Positions 1 to 13,333 of a stretch of DNA of 64,000 bases are shown here, piece after piece. The notes beneath the pieces were generated by a model. That model did no database searches and was not told where the DNA came from. It was given only the letters and a program-made list of their open reading frames with translations. Positions within the stretch are counted from its first letter, which is position 1, and the number at the start of each line of letters is the position of its first letter. Both the position numbers and the translations under genes were made by a program. The DNA is from Magicicada septendecula (Eukaryota; Arthropoda; Insecta; Hemiptera; Cicadidae): NCBI GenBank assembly GCA_034769895.1, contig CM068373.1, forward strand, positions 199,558,134 through 199,622,133, in the 5' to 3' direction.

Positions 1-23
1 ATAGACATGTTCTAGTGGGGGAG

Positions 24-1661
24 CATTATGTAACATTACATAATCAGTTCATAATACTGAATAAAAATAAAGAAATACCTATTATTATTATTATTTTGTA
101 AAATAATAATAAAAAAAGGTCAGTAGTTACCCCATTCTCCAAGTCTGAAATCAATGATCATACTACGAAACATTTGTACAATCTTTACACCTAACAATAA
201 AACACTTTAGGAATTTAACAATAAGTTTAGTAATAAGTTGTTGTAGTTTTGTGTTGTTAGGCCACAAAGGCAATATCAATGTAAGTAAAAGGTTATTTTG
301 TTTATGTTTGAAGGATCCAGGGTTATATAAGAAATTAATCACTGTTAATTAGAATAAATTGTGAAGAGATGGTGGCAGATAAAATAGTGCCTAGGGCAGT
401 AATACTTTTACAGAAGTAAAACTCAGAAATATACTAAGTTAAAAAACCACTAAATTATAAATTGCAAGTATCTAAGTTTATGTAATCATATGAAGAAAAA
501 CATTATATAAATTAAATATAACTAGATTTAAAGTTTATGAAGGAGTATTTTTCCTAAAAAAAATGGAAGAACTAATAATATCTTAATACTAGCCTATTTA
601 CTAAAACTGTACCTAGGTTAGCCAATAAAAACTAATCAATTTCTTGGTTACTAAGAGTAACAGAGTTAACAAGATGGGTAATTGTTAAATTTGATTTTCA
701 AGAGTGTAGATGACAGAAATAATGTCCAGCAAATTTTTAAAAATTAGTAGCTACCGTTTGAACTAATCATTATTCTAAATTAATGAAACGATTCAGCACA
801 AGAAACTACGTCTGAGACACCCATTGAACTAAAATAATTGATGCGGGAATATCAAAGAACATTGAAAAATTTTCCAACCATCAGATTGCTTGAAACAATT
901 TGAACTACCACTACGTTGGTGAAAACGCCTACCTTAATAAACTAAAAAATTACACATCACCAACAAGTAACGAACACTAGAAACAGTACAACATTATTCA
1001 AGTTATAAGAAAACTTGGTGTGAACATTTTAAATTTTCTATATTTAATCCAAAACTGTAAACACGTGGCTTCATTAAAATTAAATAGCAGCTATGTTTTT
1101 TGTTTTTCCATCTGTATGATTACGAGTAGTCTGCGCTCTGGCGTTTAAAAAACGAACTTATTGAATCAGACTTTAAGAAATAAAATATTAATTATTGTAA
1201 AGTATGATACTATTTTCTAAGCATTTCTGACTTTCGTATAGCTCAAAGGATCCCCAAATAACTCTGAGATAAATAACTTATTAATTTTACTAATAAATAT
1301 ATTTGAATATATCTGTTGTGTTATAAAAAAAAACAGATATCGAAAACTGTTGTAATTTCGAAATTTCGGTAATAGTCGATCTGGAAATCGATGAACTGGA
1401 TGTAATAGTTTCCAGAAAATAAAACAAATTTCAATCAATAAATACCTTTCTTTTAGGGAATTGACTTTGTATTATTCTTTGTAGATAGCAGATTTGTTAC
1501 AGGAAACAGGCGAATAACAGAGAAGAGTAAGAAAATTAGCTCACACATCGTAGCCTATGAAGTACAACAGCCAACATAACCTGTAACTGGTTATCAAATT
1601 GAAAACAGCTGATGCAACGCGCGTTTAAATAAAACGATCAAACCACACGCCAAGAGAGGAA

Positions 1662-1702
<41 letters not shown>

Positions 1703-2040
1703 ATAACTGAATTGTAATACCTGCAAGGAGATATAAAACCAAAAAAGAATCCCATGGTTTATTTTTTTACTAAAGAGTTACACAATAAATAAAAATAACA
1801 CAGACACGGTATCAAAAAGACGTAACACTGAGAGAAATTACAAGTCCGGATGAAAGCTCGCTGTACGTTAAAAATGATGCTAACAACTTAGGGCTAAACT
1901 AACGTAATAATTATATAGGTAGAGGACGATAGAACTTACTCACGGGACGTTACAAATGACGTACAAACGTGGGGTTTGAGACACCTACAGAAAGATTGAA
2001 CCGATTAACAGATAGACGTGAAAGCTCACGGGACGTTACA
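24..2040 (+). repeat. LTR-like block of unit 1
   Basis: Follows a purine run (GTGGGGGAG) that looks like a polypurine tract and ends at GTTACA two bases before a primer-binding-like TGGCGCTCAAC at 2043. The ends show the short inverted match TGTAAC/GTTACA expected of LTRs. It contains a (CT)n tract at 1665-1699, the shortest of the array. Exact LTR ends are inferred because the start (CATTATG) has lost a canonical TG. Confidence 0.6.
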
Positions 2041-2150
2041 GATGGCGCTCAACTTAGAGGGCTTCAATTAGGAAAGAATTTCGGAAAATACGCAAGTAAA
2101 TACTACAACGAAAAACCTAATTTTTGTCGGCAACTGTAAGAAGCTAAGAA

Positions 2151-3167
2151 ATGCATATCAGAGGCAGGCCAAAGAAGAGGGCAGAAGACACGGAGAAGGA
2201 AGAAGGTGAACAGGAACAAGAAATAGAAGTAGTCACGGACAGTGAAATGGAATAACAGACAGGCGATAAAGAAGAAACTGAAGTAGTTATGGACACGGAA
2301 AAGGAGCAACAGGCGGGCGACAAAGCGGAAGCCAGAGGAGAACCAAATTGGCAAGAAATAATGAAATTTATGGCTGAACAAAGCAGACAAAACAATGAAA
2401 AGTTAATAAGACAGATGAAAGAAAAAAATAAGGAAAACTCAAGGAAACAAAATGAAACCTTGAGCGAAAAATATGACAAGATAGATGAAAACTGAAGGAA
2501 ACAAAATGAAAACTTTAGCGAAAAATTTGACAAGATAGATGAAAACTCAAGGAAACAAAATGAAACCTTCAGCGAAAAATTTGACAAGATAGATGAAAAT
2601 TTTAGGAAACAGGAGGAAAATTGAAGGAAATAAAACGAAACCTTGAGGGAAAGTTTAAAACAAACTGAGAAAATAAACGAAGAGGACTTGAAACAAATTG
2701 AGGGTAAGATGGAGAATTTCAATAAGGAGTTAAGGGAACCTCTCGAGAGGAAGATAGGAAATGTTACCAAAACGCTTAACCAAAAGGTAGATGGATATAA
2801 GGAGGAAACAGAAAAGCAAATAACAGAGACCAAACAGTGATTAGATAAAACCGAAGAAACCATCGGACAAATCAGAACAGAAATAGATGCCAGACTGGAT
2901 CGAGATGAACAAAATAATCGAGTCCGAATAATGGCAATACGACAGGAAACTAACGATCAAAACAGGGAACAAGTAAGTCCGATAACAGAAGGGAGTAGTA
3001 AGGAAATAGAAAATAAAGTAGAGATAAATACATCGCTATCTGAGAATAAAAGTAACAGAGACAAAGAAAAGATGATGCACATAGAAATTAACATTAAGGG
3101 AGTAAAGAAACAAATAATTAAGAAAACGAAAGAAAGGAGAATAATACGTCCTAAGAAACTCAGAAAT
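2151..3167 (+). pseudogene. gag-like coiled-coil pseudogene, unit 1
   Basis: The frame starts with ATG at 2151 (MHIRGRPKKRAEDTEKEE). It encodes a very charged, Lys/Glu/Gln-rich protein with a tandem motif of about 17 residues (RKQNETLSEKFDKID-like), predicted coiled coil, as in gag-like first ORFs of insect Ty3/gypsy elements. No major homology region or zinc knuckle is visible, so the gag call rests on position behind the LTR and on composition. Stops interrupt it: TAA in the GAATAACAG segment near 2250, TGA near 2493, TGA and TAA near 2622-2635, and a unit-1-private TGA near 2838. The 3' end is cut by the SINE at 3168. Not translatable as one product. Confidence 0.6.
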
Positions 3168-3450
3168 TTCGTAGTCCTTCAGCCTTTCGACTGGTTAGTA
3201 CCCTCCCCGCATATACCCGTGGTGCGTGTGGTACTGAGTCCCTCACAGGTATATAGGACCTACAGTTTAACGCCGGATCCGAACGGCATAGTTGGGGAAG
3301 GTTTATACTAAGCAGGATACCTCTCGTTGGTTTGCCATTGCCTTGCGAGGGGGAACGGTCGTATCTAAATCAGATGGCCCCCGGCGGGAAATGAACCCGC
3401 GCCGACAGCGTAGCAGCGCCACACGCTAGCCACTACGCCACGACCGCTAC
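3168..3450 (-). mobile_element. tRNA-derived SINE, unit 1
   Basis: Flanked by a perfect 12-bp duplication AAACTCAGAAAT at 3156-3167 and 3451-3462. Read on the minus strand the head is tRNA-like: an A box TGGCGTAGTGG (complement of 3430-3440) and a B box GGTTCATTTCC (complement of 3387-3397), the internal Pol III promoter. The body includes GGCAATGGCAAACC, a string I associate with arthropod SINE bodies. There is no clear poly-A tail. It is not a functional tRNA: the cloverleaf 3' side is replaced by SINE body. Confidence 0.85.
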
Positions 3451-3462
3451 AAACTCAGAAAT

Positions 3463-4600
3463 ATACAGGAGGAATTAGATATGATTAGGAGTGGTTTAAT
3501 TAATGTATTTAATCTCACAATCGTTAATTACAGAGAAAGAACAGAGTTAAAAAATTATAGAAAAACTTAACCAAATTAATATTTAAATTAAATATAACAG
3601 AAAATGAAATGAATAATACCAGATCAGTGATGTCATCGATAATTGAGAGGTCATTGAAACATCTGTGCAATAAACAAAATGATAAAGTGATGGATCTAAG
3701 CTTCAATACCATTGAACATGTTATAACGGAAATCTTGCAGTACAAGATACGGAGCGGTATATCAAGAACCGAAATCATTATGGACAATGTAGTAATCCGA
3801 ACAACAAGGGTAAATGAAGTGATGGGCCACGGATAAACTGAATACAGACACAGCGAGGAAAAAGGGACGGAAATCTTGGATAAAGACAAAGGCAAATCAA
3901 ATGAAGAAAGAAAAATGATAATATACTAAAATAATAAAAATAAACCAAAGGACTATTGGGTAAACAACTAATACAAGACATTAAAAAAATAAAGACGACT
4001 TAATAATGATTTTAATCACAGTAAGAAGAAGCAGAATAATAATAATTATCAACAAACTACCGTTTGAAGTTTACTAGAAAGGGAAGTGATCAAGAAGAAA
4101 AAAGAACAAAATGATACGAAGAAAATCTGTCACAAGAAGGAAAGTCAAAAGGATTTACCTTCTGTATCTAAAAATAGCTACAGAAAATAAGAAGGAATCA
4201 AGAAGAAAAAAGAAATATATAATCAAATGTAAACGGCAACAGCGTGAATAATTCCAAGAGTGTCTTTTATCAGTCGCCAATCGACTACTTGTAAGTTTTT
4301 TTTTTTTTATAATGAATTGTCTGTAGAAATGTTCCAGCAATCGTTTACCTGATCAGACGATACGTTCCTCTGGACTCAGAAGGTGTAAGGATGGACAGCG
4401 GAGTAATGGACCCAAAAGTGGTCACCCGAACTGAACCACCGCACATGATAGGGAAATTAAATATTTAAGGGATAACACACCAGCTAAGAAGATATTATAT
4501 CAGATTACAGAATTATGAAGGAAGAAAATAGAAGGAATATAGGAGACAGACGCTCAATTGAGCAAGGACAGGTATAGAAGTAGATAGAAATATGACAGCG
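3463..4600 (+). pseudogene. Unidentified retrotransposon remnant, unit 1
   Basis: Continues the reading interrupted by the SINE (IQEELDMIRSG...) and contains a 75-codon open stretch at 3609-3836 (MNNTRSVMSSIIERS...). This is followed by A-rich, multiply stopped sequence with AAGAAG/AATAAT runs. I do not recognise a protease, reverse transcriptase or RNase H in it, so most of pol is deleted. What is left could be the gag end, a pol linker or an env remnant. Confidence 0.4.
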
Positions 4601-4739
4601 TTAGAACAAGTTTTTATTGAATATTGGGACCAGTCCTCATCAAGTGATGTTCAAAAGAACACCACCACGAGAAATAATATCATTAGTTAATTTTCCTCCA
4701 GGAGAGATTTGAGTGTACTAAAATTGAAATGCATAATAG

Positions 4740-5012
4740 GCTGCTTCATAAGGCTAAACTTTTATATAAAAAAGAAACGGAAAGAAGAAAAGAATTTTCC
4801 AATATAAAGTAGGGGATAAAGTATTAATTAAAAATAGACAACTACCTAGTTCTATAGAGGGTATAGCAAGGAAGTTACTATTACTTTATACTGGGCCATA
4901 CCTAATAACCCAGGTAATGGGAAACAATACCTATGAAATCAAGTCAATTCTAAATAAAAAGCTAAAAGGGGTATATAACCAGACAGAGATGAAACTGTAT
5001 TATGAAAAATAA
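4740..5012 (+). pseudogene. Integrase C-terminal GPY/F-domain remnant, unit 1
   Basis: Conceptual translation in shifting frames gives the end of a Ty3/gypsy integrase: VGDKVLIKN, then KLLLLYTGPYLI, then NTYEIKS, then a short KG-YN tail ending in MKLYYEK and a stop at 5010-5012. VGD.VL and LY.GPY..... NTYE are the conserved landmarks of the GPY/F module, which follows the DDE core. A frameshift upstream of VGD breaks it. About 10 bases later the AT-rich lead into the purine tract and next LTR begins, the expected position for the end of pol. Confidence 0.75.
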
Positions 5013-5099
5013 TAAAAGAAGTTGGATGATTAGGAATCAAACAATTAATTTTTTAATTTTTAATACTGAAATAAAAATAGACATGTTCTAGTGGGGGAG

Positions 5100-6737
5100 C
5101 ATTATGTAACATTACATAATCAGTTCATAATACTGAATAAAAATAAAGAAATACCTATTATTATTATTATTTTGTAAAATAATAATAAAAAAAGGTCAGT
5201 AGTTACCCCATTCTCCAAGTCTGAAATCAATGATCATACTACGAAACATTTGTACAATCTTTACACCTAACAATAAAACACTTTAGGAATTTAACAATAA
5301 GTTTAGTAATAAGTTGTTGTAGTTTTGTGTTGTTAGGCCACAAAGGCAATATCAATGTAAGTAAAAGGTTATTTTGTTTATGTTTGAAGGATCCAGGGTT
5401 ATATAAGAAATTAATCACTGTTAATTAGAATAAATTGTGAAGAGATGGTGGCAGATAAAATAGTGCCTAGGGCAGTAATACTTTTACAGAAGTAAAACTC
5501 AGAAATATACTAAGTTAAAAAACCACTAAATTATAAATTGCAAGTATCTAAGTTTATGTAATCATATGAAGAAAAACATTATATAAATTAAATATAACTA
5601 GATTTAAAGTTTATGAAGGAGTATTTTTCCTAAAAAAAATGGAAGAACTAATAATATCTTAATACTAGCCTATTTACTAAAACTGTACCTAGGTTAGCCA
5701 ATAAAAACTAATCAATTTCTTGGTTACTAAGAGTAACAGAGTTAACAAGATGGGTAATTGTTAAATTTGATTTTCAAGAGTGTAGATGACAGAAATAATG
5801 TCCAGCAAATTTTTAAAAATTAGTAGCTACCGTTTGAACTAATCATTATTCTAAATTAATGAAACGATTCAGCACAAGAAACTACGTCTGAGACACCCAT
5901 TGAACTAAAATAATTGATGCGGGAATATCAAAGAACATTGAAAAATTTTCCAACCATCAGATTGCTTGAAACAATTTGAACTACCACTACGTTGGTGAAA
6001 ACGCCTACCTTAATAAACTAAAAAATTACACATCACCAACAAGTAACGAACACTAGAAACAGTACAACATTATTCAAGTTATAAGAAAACTTGGTGTGAA
6101 CATTTTAAATTTTCTATATTTAATCCAAAACTGTAAACACGTGGCTTCATTAAAATTAAATAGCAGCTATGTTTTTTGTTTTTCCATCTGTATGATTACG
6201 AGTAGTCTGCGCTCTGGCGTTTAAAAAACGAACTTATTGAATCAGACTTTAAGAAATAAAATATTAATTATTGTAAAGTATGATACTATTTTCTAAGCAT
6301 TTCTGACTTTCGTATAGCTCAAAGGATCCCCAAATAACTCTGAGATAAATAACTTATTAATTTTACTAATAACTATATTTGAATATATCTGTTGTGTTAT
6401 AAAAAAAAACAGATATCGAAAACTGTTGTAATTTCGAAATTTCGGTAATAGTCGATCTGGAAATCGATGAACTGGATGTAATAGTTTCCAGAAAATAAAA
6501 CAAATTTCAATCAATAAATACCTTTCTTTTAGGGAATTGACTTTGTATTATTCTTTGTAGATAGCAGATTTGTTACAGGAAACAGGCGAATAACAGAGAA
6601 GAGTAAGAAAATTAGCTCACACATCGTAGCCTATGAAGTACAACAGCCAACATAACCTGTAACTGGTTATCAAATTGAAAACAGCTGATGCAACGCGCGT
6701 TTAAATAAAACGATCAAACCACACGCCAAGAGAGGAA

Positions 6738-6786
<49 letters not shown>

Positions 6787-7124
6787 ATAACTGAATTGTA
6801 ATACCTGCAAGGAGATATAAAACCAAAAAAGAATCCCATGGTTTATTTTTTTACTAAAGAGTTACACAATAAATAAAAATAACACAGACAGGGTATCAAA
6901 AAGACGTAACACTGAGAGAAATTACAAGTCCGGATGAAAGCTCGCTGTACGTTAAAAATGATGCTAACAACTTAGGGCTAAACTAACGTAATAATTATAT
7001 AGGTAGAGGACGATAGAACTTACTCACGGGACGTTACAAATGACGTACAAACGTGGGGTTTGAGACACCTACAGAAAGATTGAACCGATTAACAGATAGA
7101 CGTGAAAGCTCACGGGACGTTACA
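5100..7124 (+). repeat. LTR-like block of unit 2
   Basis: Begins after the purine run at 5089-5099 and ends in GTTACA; primer-binding-like TGGCGCTCAAC follows at 7127. Contains a (CT)n tract at 6741-6783. Confidence 0.6.
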
Positions 7125-7234
7125 GATGGCGCTCAACTTAGAGGGCTTCAATTAGGAAAGAATTTCGGAAAATACGCAAGTAAATACTACAACGAAAAAC
7201 CTAATTTTTGTCGGCAACTGTAAGAAGCTAAGAA

Positions 7235-8251
7235 ATGCATATCAGAGGCAGGCCAAAGAAGAGGGCAGAAGACACGGAGAAGGAAGAAGGTGAACAGGAA
7301 CAAGAAATAGAAGTAGTCACGGACAGTGAAATGGAATAACAGACAGGCGATAAAGAAGAAACTGAAGTAGTTATGGACACGGAAAAGGAGCAACAGGCGG
7401 GCGACAAAGCGGAAGCCAGAGGAGAACCAAATTGGCAAGAAATAATGAAATTTATGGCTGAACAAAGCAGACAAAACAATGAAAAGTTAATAAGACAGAT
7501 GAAAGAAAAAAATAAGGAAAACTCAAGGAAACAAAATGAAACCTTGAGCGAAAAATATGACAAGATAGATGAAAACTGAAGGAAACAAAATGAAAACTTT
7601 AGCGAAAAATTTGACAAGATAGATGAAAACTCAAGGAAACAAAATGAAACCTTCAGCGAAAAATTTGACAAGATAGATGAAAATTTTAGGAAACAGGAGG
7701 AAAATTGAAGGAAATAAAACGAAACCTTGAGGGAAAGTTTAAAACAAACTGAGAAAATAAACGAAGAGGACTTGAAACAAATTGAGGGTAAGATGGAGAA
7801 TTTCAATAAGGAGTTAAGGGAACCTCTCGAGAGGAAGATAGGAAATGTTACCAAAACGCTTAACCAAAAGGTAGATGGATATAAGGAGGAAACAGAAAAG
7901 CAAATAACAGAGACCAAACAGAGATTAGATAAAACCGAAGAAACCATCGGACAAATCAGAACAGAAATAGATGCCAGACTGGATCGAGATGAACAAAATA
8001 ATCGAGTCCGAATAATGGCAATACGACAGGAAACTAACGATCAAAACAGGGAACAAGTAAGTCCGATAACAGAAGGGAGTAGTAAGGAAATAGAGAATAA
8101 AGTAGAGATAAATACATCGCTATCTGAGAATAAAAGTAACAGAGACAAAGAAAAGATGATGCACATAGAAATTAACATTAAGGGAGTAAAGAAACAAATA
8201 ATTAAGAAAACGAAAGAAAGGAGAATAATACGTCCTAAGAAACTCAGAAAT
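7235..8251 (+). pseudogene. gag-like coiled-coil pseudogene, unit 2
   Basis: Same reading frame and same internal stops as unit 1 (TAA after GAAATGGAA; TGA in the second coiled-coil repeat; TGA and TAA before the final block), except that the stretch from 7727 is open through 8395, giving 222 codons that run on into the SINE. The part from 7727 to the SINE is a long amphipathic Glu/Lys/Gln helix without recognisable domains. Confidence 0.55.
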
Positions 8252-8534
8252 TTCGTAGTCCTTCAGCCTTTCGACTGGTTAGTACCCTCCCCGCATATAC
8301 CCGTGGTGCGTGTGGTACTGAGTCCCTCACAGGTATATAGGACCTACAGTTTAACGCCGGATCCGAACGGCATAGTTGGGGAAGGTTTATACTAAGCAGG
8401 ATACCTCTCGCTGGTTTGCCATTGCCTTGCGAGGGGGAACGGTCGTATCTAAATCAGATGGCCCCCGGCGGGAAATGAACCCGCGCCGACAGCGTAGCAG
8501 CGCCACACGCTAGCCACTACGCCACGACCGCTAC
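8252..8534 (-). mobile_element. tRNA-derived SINE, unit 2
   Basis: Same insertion as in unit 1, between duplications at 8240-8251 and 8535-8546; A and B boxes preserved on the minus strand. It is a copy carried by unit duplication, not an independent insertion. Confidence 0.85.
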
Positions 8535-9823
8535 AAACTCAGAAATATACAGGAGGAATTAGATATGATTAGGAGTGGTTTAATTAATGTATTTAATCTC
8601 ACAATCGTTAATTACAGAGAAAGAACAGAGTTAAAAAATTATAGAAAAACTTAACCAAATTAATATTTAAATTAAATATAACAGAAAATGAAATGAATAA
8701 TACCAGATCAGTGATGTCATCGATAATTGAGAGGTCATTGAAACATCTGTGCAATAAACAAAATGATAAAGTGATGGATCTAAGCTTCAATACCATTGAA
8801 CATGTTATAACGGAAATCTTGCAGTACAAGATACGGAGCGGTATATCAAGAACCGAAATCATTATGGACAATGTAGTAATCCGAACAACAAGGGTAAATG
8901 AAGTGATGGGCCACGGATAAACTGAATACAGACACAGCGAGGAAAAAGGGACGGAAATCTTGGATAAAGACAAAGGCAAATCAAATGAAGAAAGAAAAAT
9001 GATAATATACTAAAATAATAAAAATAAACCAAAGGACTATTGGGTAAACAACTAATACAAGACATTAAAAAAATAAAGACGACTTAATAATGATTTTAAT
9101 CACAGTAAGAAGAAGCAGAATAATAATAATTATCAACAAACTACCGTTTGAAGTTTACTAGAAAGGGAAGTGATCAAGAAGAAAAAAGAACAAAATGATA
9201 CGAAGAAAATCTGTCACAAGAAGGAAAGTCAAAAGGATTTACCTTCTGTATCTAAAAATAGCTACAGAAAATAAGAAGGAATCAAGAAGAAAAAAGAAAT
9301 ATATAATCAAATGTAAACGGCAACAGCGTGAATAATTCCAAGAGTGTCTTTTATCAGTCGCCAATCGACTACTTGTAAGTTTTTTTTTTTTTATAATGAA
9401 TTGTCTGTAGAAATGTTCCAGCAATCGTTTACCTGATCAGACGATACGTTCCTCTGGACTCAGAAGGTGTAAGGATGGACAGCGGAGTAATGGACCCAAA
9501 AGTGGTCACCCGAACTGAACCACCGCACATGATAGGGAAATTAAATATTTAAGGGATAACACACCAGCTAAGAAGATATTATATCAGATTACAGAATTAT
9601 GAAGGAAGAAAATAGAAGGAATATAGGAGACAGACGCTCAATTGAGCAAGGACAGGTATAGAAGTAGATAGAAATATGACAGCGTTAGAACAAGTTTTTA
9701 TTGAATATTGGGACCAGTCCTCATCAAGTGATGTTCAAAAGAACACCACCACGAGAAATAATATCATTAGTTAATTTTCCTCCAGGAGAGATTTGAGTGT
9801 ACTAAAATTGAAATGCATAATAG

Positions 9824-10096
9824 GCTGCTTCATAAGGCTAAACTTTTATATAAAAAAGAAACGGAAAGAAGAAAAGAATTTTCCAATATAAAGTAGGGGA
9901 TAAAGTATTAATTAAAAATAGACAACTACCTAGTTCTATAGAGGGTATAGCAAGGAAGTTACTATTACTTTATACTGGGCCATACCTAATAACCCAGGTA
10001 ATGGGAAACAATACCTATGAAATCAAGTCAATTCTAAATAAAAAGCTAAAAGGGGTATATAACCAGACAGAGATGAAACTGTATTATGAAAAATAA
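9824..10096 (+). pseudogene. Integrase GPY/F remnant, unit 2
   Basis: Same frames, same break and same terminal LYYEK-stop as unit 1. Confidence 0.7.
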
Positions 10097-10183
10097 TAAA
10101 AGAAGTTGGATGATTAGGAATCAAACAATTAATTTTTTAATTTTTAATACTGAAATAAAAATAGACATGTTCTAGTGGGGGAG

Positions 10184-11821
10184 CATTATGTAACATTACA
10201 TAATCAGTTCATAATACTGAATAAAAATAAAGAAATACCTATTATTATTATTATTTTGTAAAATAATAATAAAAAAAGGTCAGTAGTTACCCCATTCTCC
10301 AAGTCTGAAATCAATGATCATACTACGAAACATTTGTACAATCTTTACACCTAACAATAAAACACTTTAGGAATTTAACAATAAGTTTAGTAATAAGTTG
10401 TTGTAGTTTTGTGTTGTTAGGCCACAAAGGCAATATCAATGTAAGTAAAAGGTTATTTTGTTTATGTTTGAAGGATCCAGGGTTATATAAGAAATTAATC
10501 ACTGTTAATTAGAATAAATTGTGAAGAGATGGTGGCAGATAAAATAGTGCCTAGGGCAGTAATACTTTTACAGAAGTAAAACTCAGAAATATACTAAGTT
10601 AAAAAACCACTAAATTATAAATTGCAAGTATCTAAGTTTATGTAATCATATGAAGAAAAACATTATATAAATTAAATATAACTAGATTTAAAGTTTATGA
10701 AGGAGTATTTTTCCTAAAAAAAATGGAAGAACTAATAATATCTTAATACTAGCCTATTTACTAAAACTGTACCTAGGTTAGCCAATAAAAACTAATCAAT
10801 TTCTTGGTTACTAAGAGTAACAGAGTTAACAAGATGGGTAATTGTTAAATTTGATTTTCAAGAGTGTAGATGACAGAAATAATGTCCAGCAAATTTTTAA
10901 AAATTAGTAGCTACCGTTTGAACTAATCATTATTCTAAATTAATGAAACGATTCAGCACAAGAAACTACGTCTGAGACACCCATTGAACTAAAATAATTG
11001 ATGCGGGAATATCAAAGAACATTGAAAAATTTTCCAACCATCAGATTGCTTGAACCAATTTGAACTACCACTACGTTGGTGAAAACGCCTACCTTAATAA
11101 ACTAAAAAATTACACATCACCAACAAGTAACGAACACTAGAAACAGTACAACATTATTCAAGTTATAAGAAAACTTGGTGTGAACATTTTAAATTTTGTA
11201 TATTTAATCCAAAACTGTAAACACGTGGCTTCATTAAAATTAAATAGCAGCTATGTTTTTTGTTTTTCCATCTGTATGATTACGAGTAGTCTGCGCTCTG
11301 GCGTTTAAAAAACAAACTTATTGAATCAGACTTTAAGAAATAAAATATTAATTATTGTAAAGTATGATACTATTTTCTAAGCATTTCTGACTTTCGTATA
11401 GCTCAAAGGATCCCCAAATAACTCTGAGATAAATAACTTATTAATTTTACTAATAACTATATTTGAATATATCTGTTGTGTTATAAAAAAAAACAGATAT
11501 CGAAAACTGTTGTAATTTCGAAATTTCGGTAATAGTCGATCTGGAAATCGATGAACTGGATGTAATAGTTTCCAGAAAATAAAACAAATTTCAATCAATA
11601 AATACCTTTCTTTTAGGGAATTGACTTTGTATTATTCTTTGTAGATAGCAGATTTGTTACAGGAAACAGGCGAATAACAGAGAAGAGTAAGAAAATTAGC
11701 TCACACATCGTAGCCTATGAAGTACAACAGCCAACATAACCTGTAACTGGTTATCAAATTGAAAACAGCTGATGCAACGCGCGTTTAAATAAAACGATCA
11801 AACCACACGCCAAGAGAGGAA

Positions 11822-11868
<47 letters not shown>

Positions 11869-12206
11869 ATAACTGAATTGTAATACCTGCAAGGAGATAT
11901 AAAACCAAAAAAGAATCCCATGGTTTATTTTTTTACTAAAGAGTTACACAATAAATAAAAATAACACAGACAGGGTATCAAAAAGACGTAACACTGAGAG
12001 AAATTACAAGTCCGGATGAAAGCTCGCTGTACGTTAAAAATGATGCTAACAACTTAGGGCTAAACTAACGTAATAATTATATAGGTAGAGGACGATAGAA
12101 CTTACTCACGGGACGTTACAAATGACGTACAAACGTGGGGTTTGAGACACCTACAGAAAGATTGAACCGATTAACAGATAGACGTGAAAGCTCACGGGAC
12201 GTTACA
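10184..12206 (+). repeat. LTR-like block of unit 3
   Basis: Same boundaries relative to the purine tract and the primer-binding-like site (12209). CT tract at 11825-11865. Confidence 0.6.
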
Positions 12207-12316
12207 GATGGCGCTCAACTTAGAGGGCTTCAATTAGGAAAGAATTTCGGAAAATACGCAAGTAAATACTACAACGAAAAACCTAATTTTTGTCGGCAAA
12301 TGTAAGAAGCTAAGAA

Positions 12317-13333
12317 ATGCATATCAGAGGCAGGCCAAAGAAGAGGGCAGAAGACACGGAGAAGGAAGAAGGTGAACAGGAACAAGAAATAGAAGTAGTC
12401 ACGGACAGTGAAATGGAATAACAGACAGGCGATAAAGAAGAAACTGAAGTAGTTATGGACACGGAAAAGGAGCAACAGGCGGGCGACAAAGCGGAAGCCA
12501 GAGGAGAACCAAATTGGCAAGAAATAATGAAATTTATGGCTGAACAAAGCAGACAAAACAATGAAAAGTTAATAAGACAGATGAAAGAAAAAAATAAGGA
12601 AAACTCAAGGAAACAAAATGAAACCTTGAGCGAAAAATATGACAAGATAGATGAAAACTGAAGGAAACAAAATGAAAACTTTAGCGAAAAATTTGACAAG
12701 ATAGATGAAAACTCAAGGAAACAAAATGAAACCTTCAGCGAAAAATTTGACAAGATAGATGAAAATTTTAGGAAACAGGAGGAAAATTGAAGGAAATAAA
12801 ACGAAACCTTGAGGGAAAGTTTAAAACAAACTGAGAAAATAAACGAAGAGGACTTGAAACAAATTGAGGGTAAGATGGAGAATTTCAATAAGGAGTTAAG
12901 GGAACCTCTCGAGAGGAAGATAGGAAATGTTACCAAAACGCTTAACCAAAAGGTAGATGGATATAAGGAGGAAACAGAAAAGCAAATAACAGAGACCAAA
13001 CAGAGATTAGATAAAACCGAAGAAACCATCGGACAAATCAGAACAGAAATAGATGCCAGACTGGATCGAGATGAACAAAATAATCGAGTCCGAATAATGG
13101 CAATACGACAGGAAACTAACGATCAAAACAGGGAACAAGTAAGTCCGATAACAGAAGGGAGTAGTAAGGAAATAGAGAATAAAGTAGAGATAAATACATC
13201 GCTATCTGAGAATAAAAGTAACAGAGACAAAGAAAAGATGATGCACATAGAAATTAACATTAAGGGAGTAAAGAAACAAATAATTAAGAAAACGAAAGAA
13301 AGGAGAATAATACGTCCTAAGAAACTCAGAAAT
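12317..13333 (+). pseudogene. gag-like coiled-coil pseudogene, unit 3
   Basis: ATG at 12317; carries the same set of stops as unit 2 and the same open 222-codon second half (12809-13477, reading into the SINE). Confidence 0.55.

Larger units (their letters stand above)
5077..10160 (+). repeat. Array unit 2
   Basis: Nearly identical to unit 1. Visible differences include a longer CT tract, a few substitutions in the LTR block (for instance at the TAATAACTATATTTG site), and reversion of the unit-1 TGA near 2838 to AGA, which lets the second half of the gag-like frame stay open into the SINE. Confidence 0.95.

Noticed and set aside
2144..2863. Long minus-strand ORF (239 codons, Ser/Phe/Leu-rich) in each array unit
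   Set aside because: It is the antisense shadow of the Lys/Glu-rich gag-like repeat: purine-rich coding on one strand leaves the other strand without stops. No independent support.
3374..3450. Functional tRNA gene
   Set aside because: A and B boxes are present, but the sequence continues into a SINE body and is bracketed by a 12-bp target duplication; there is no complete cloverleaf.
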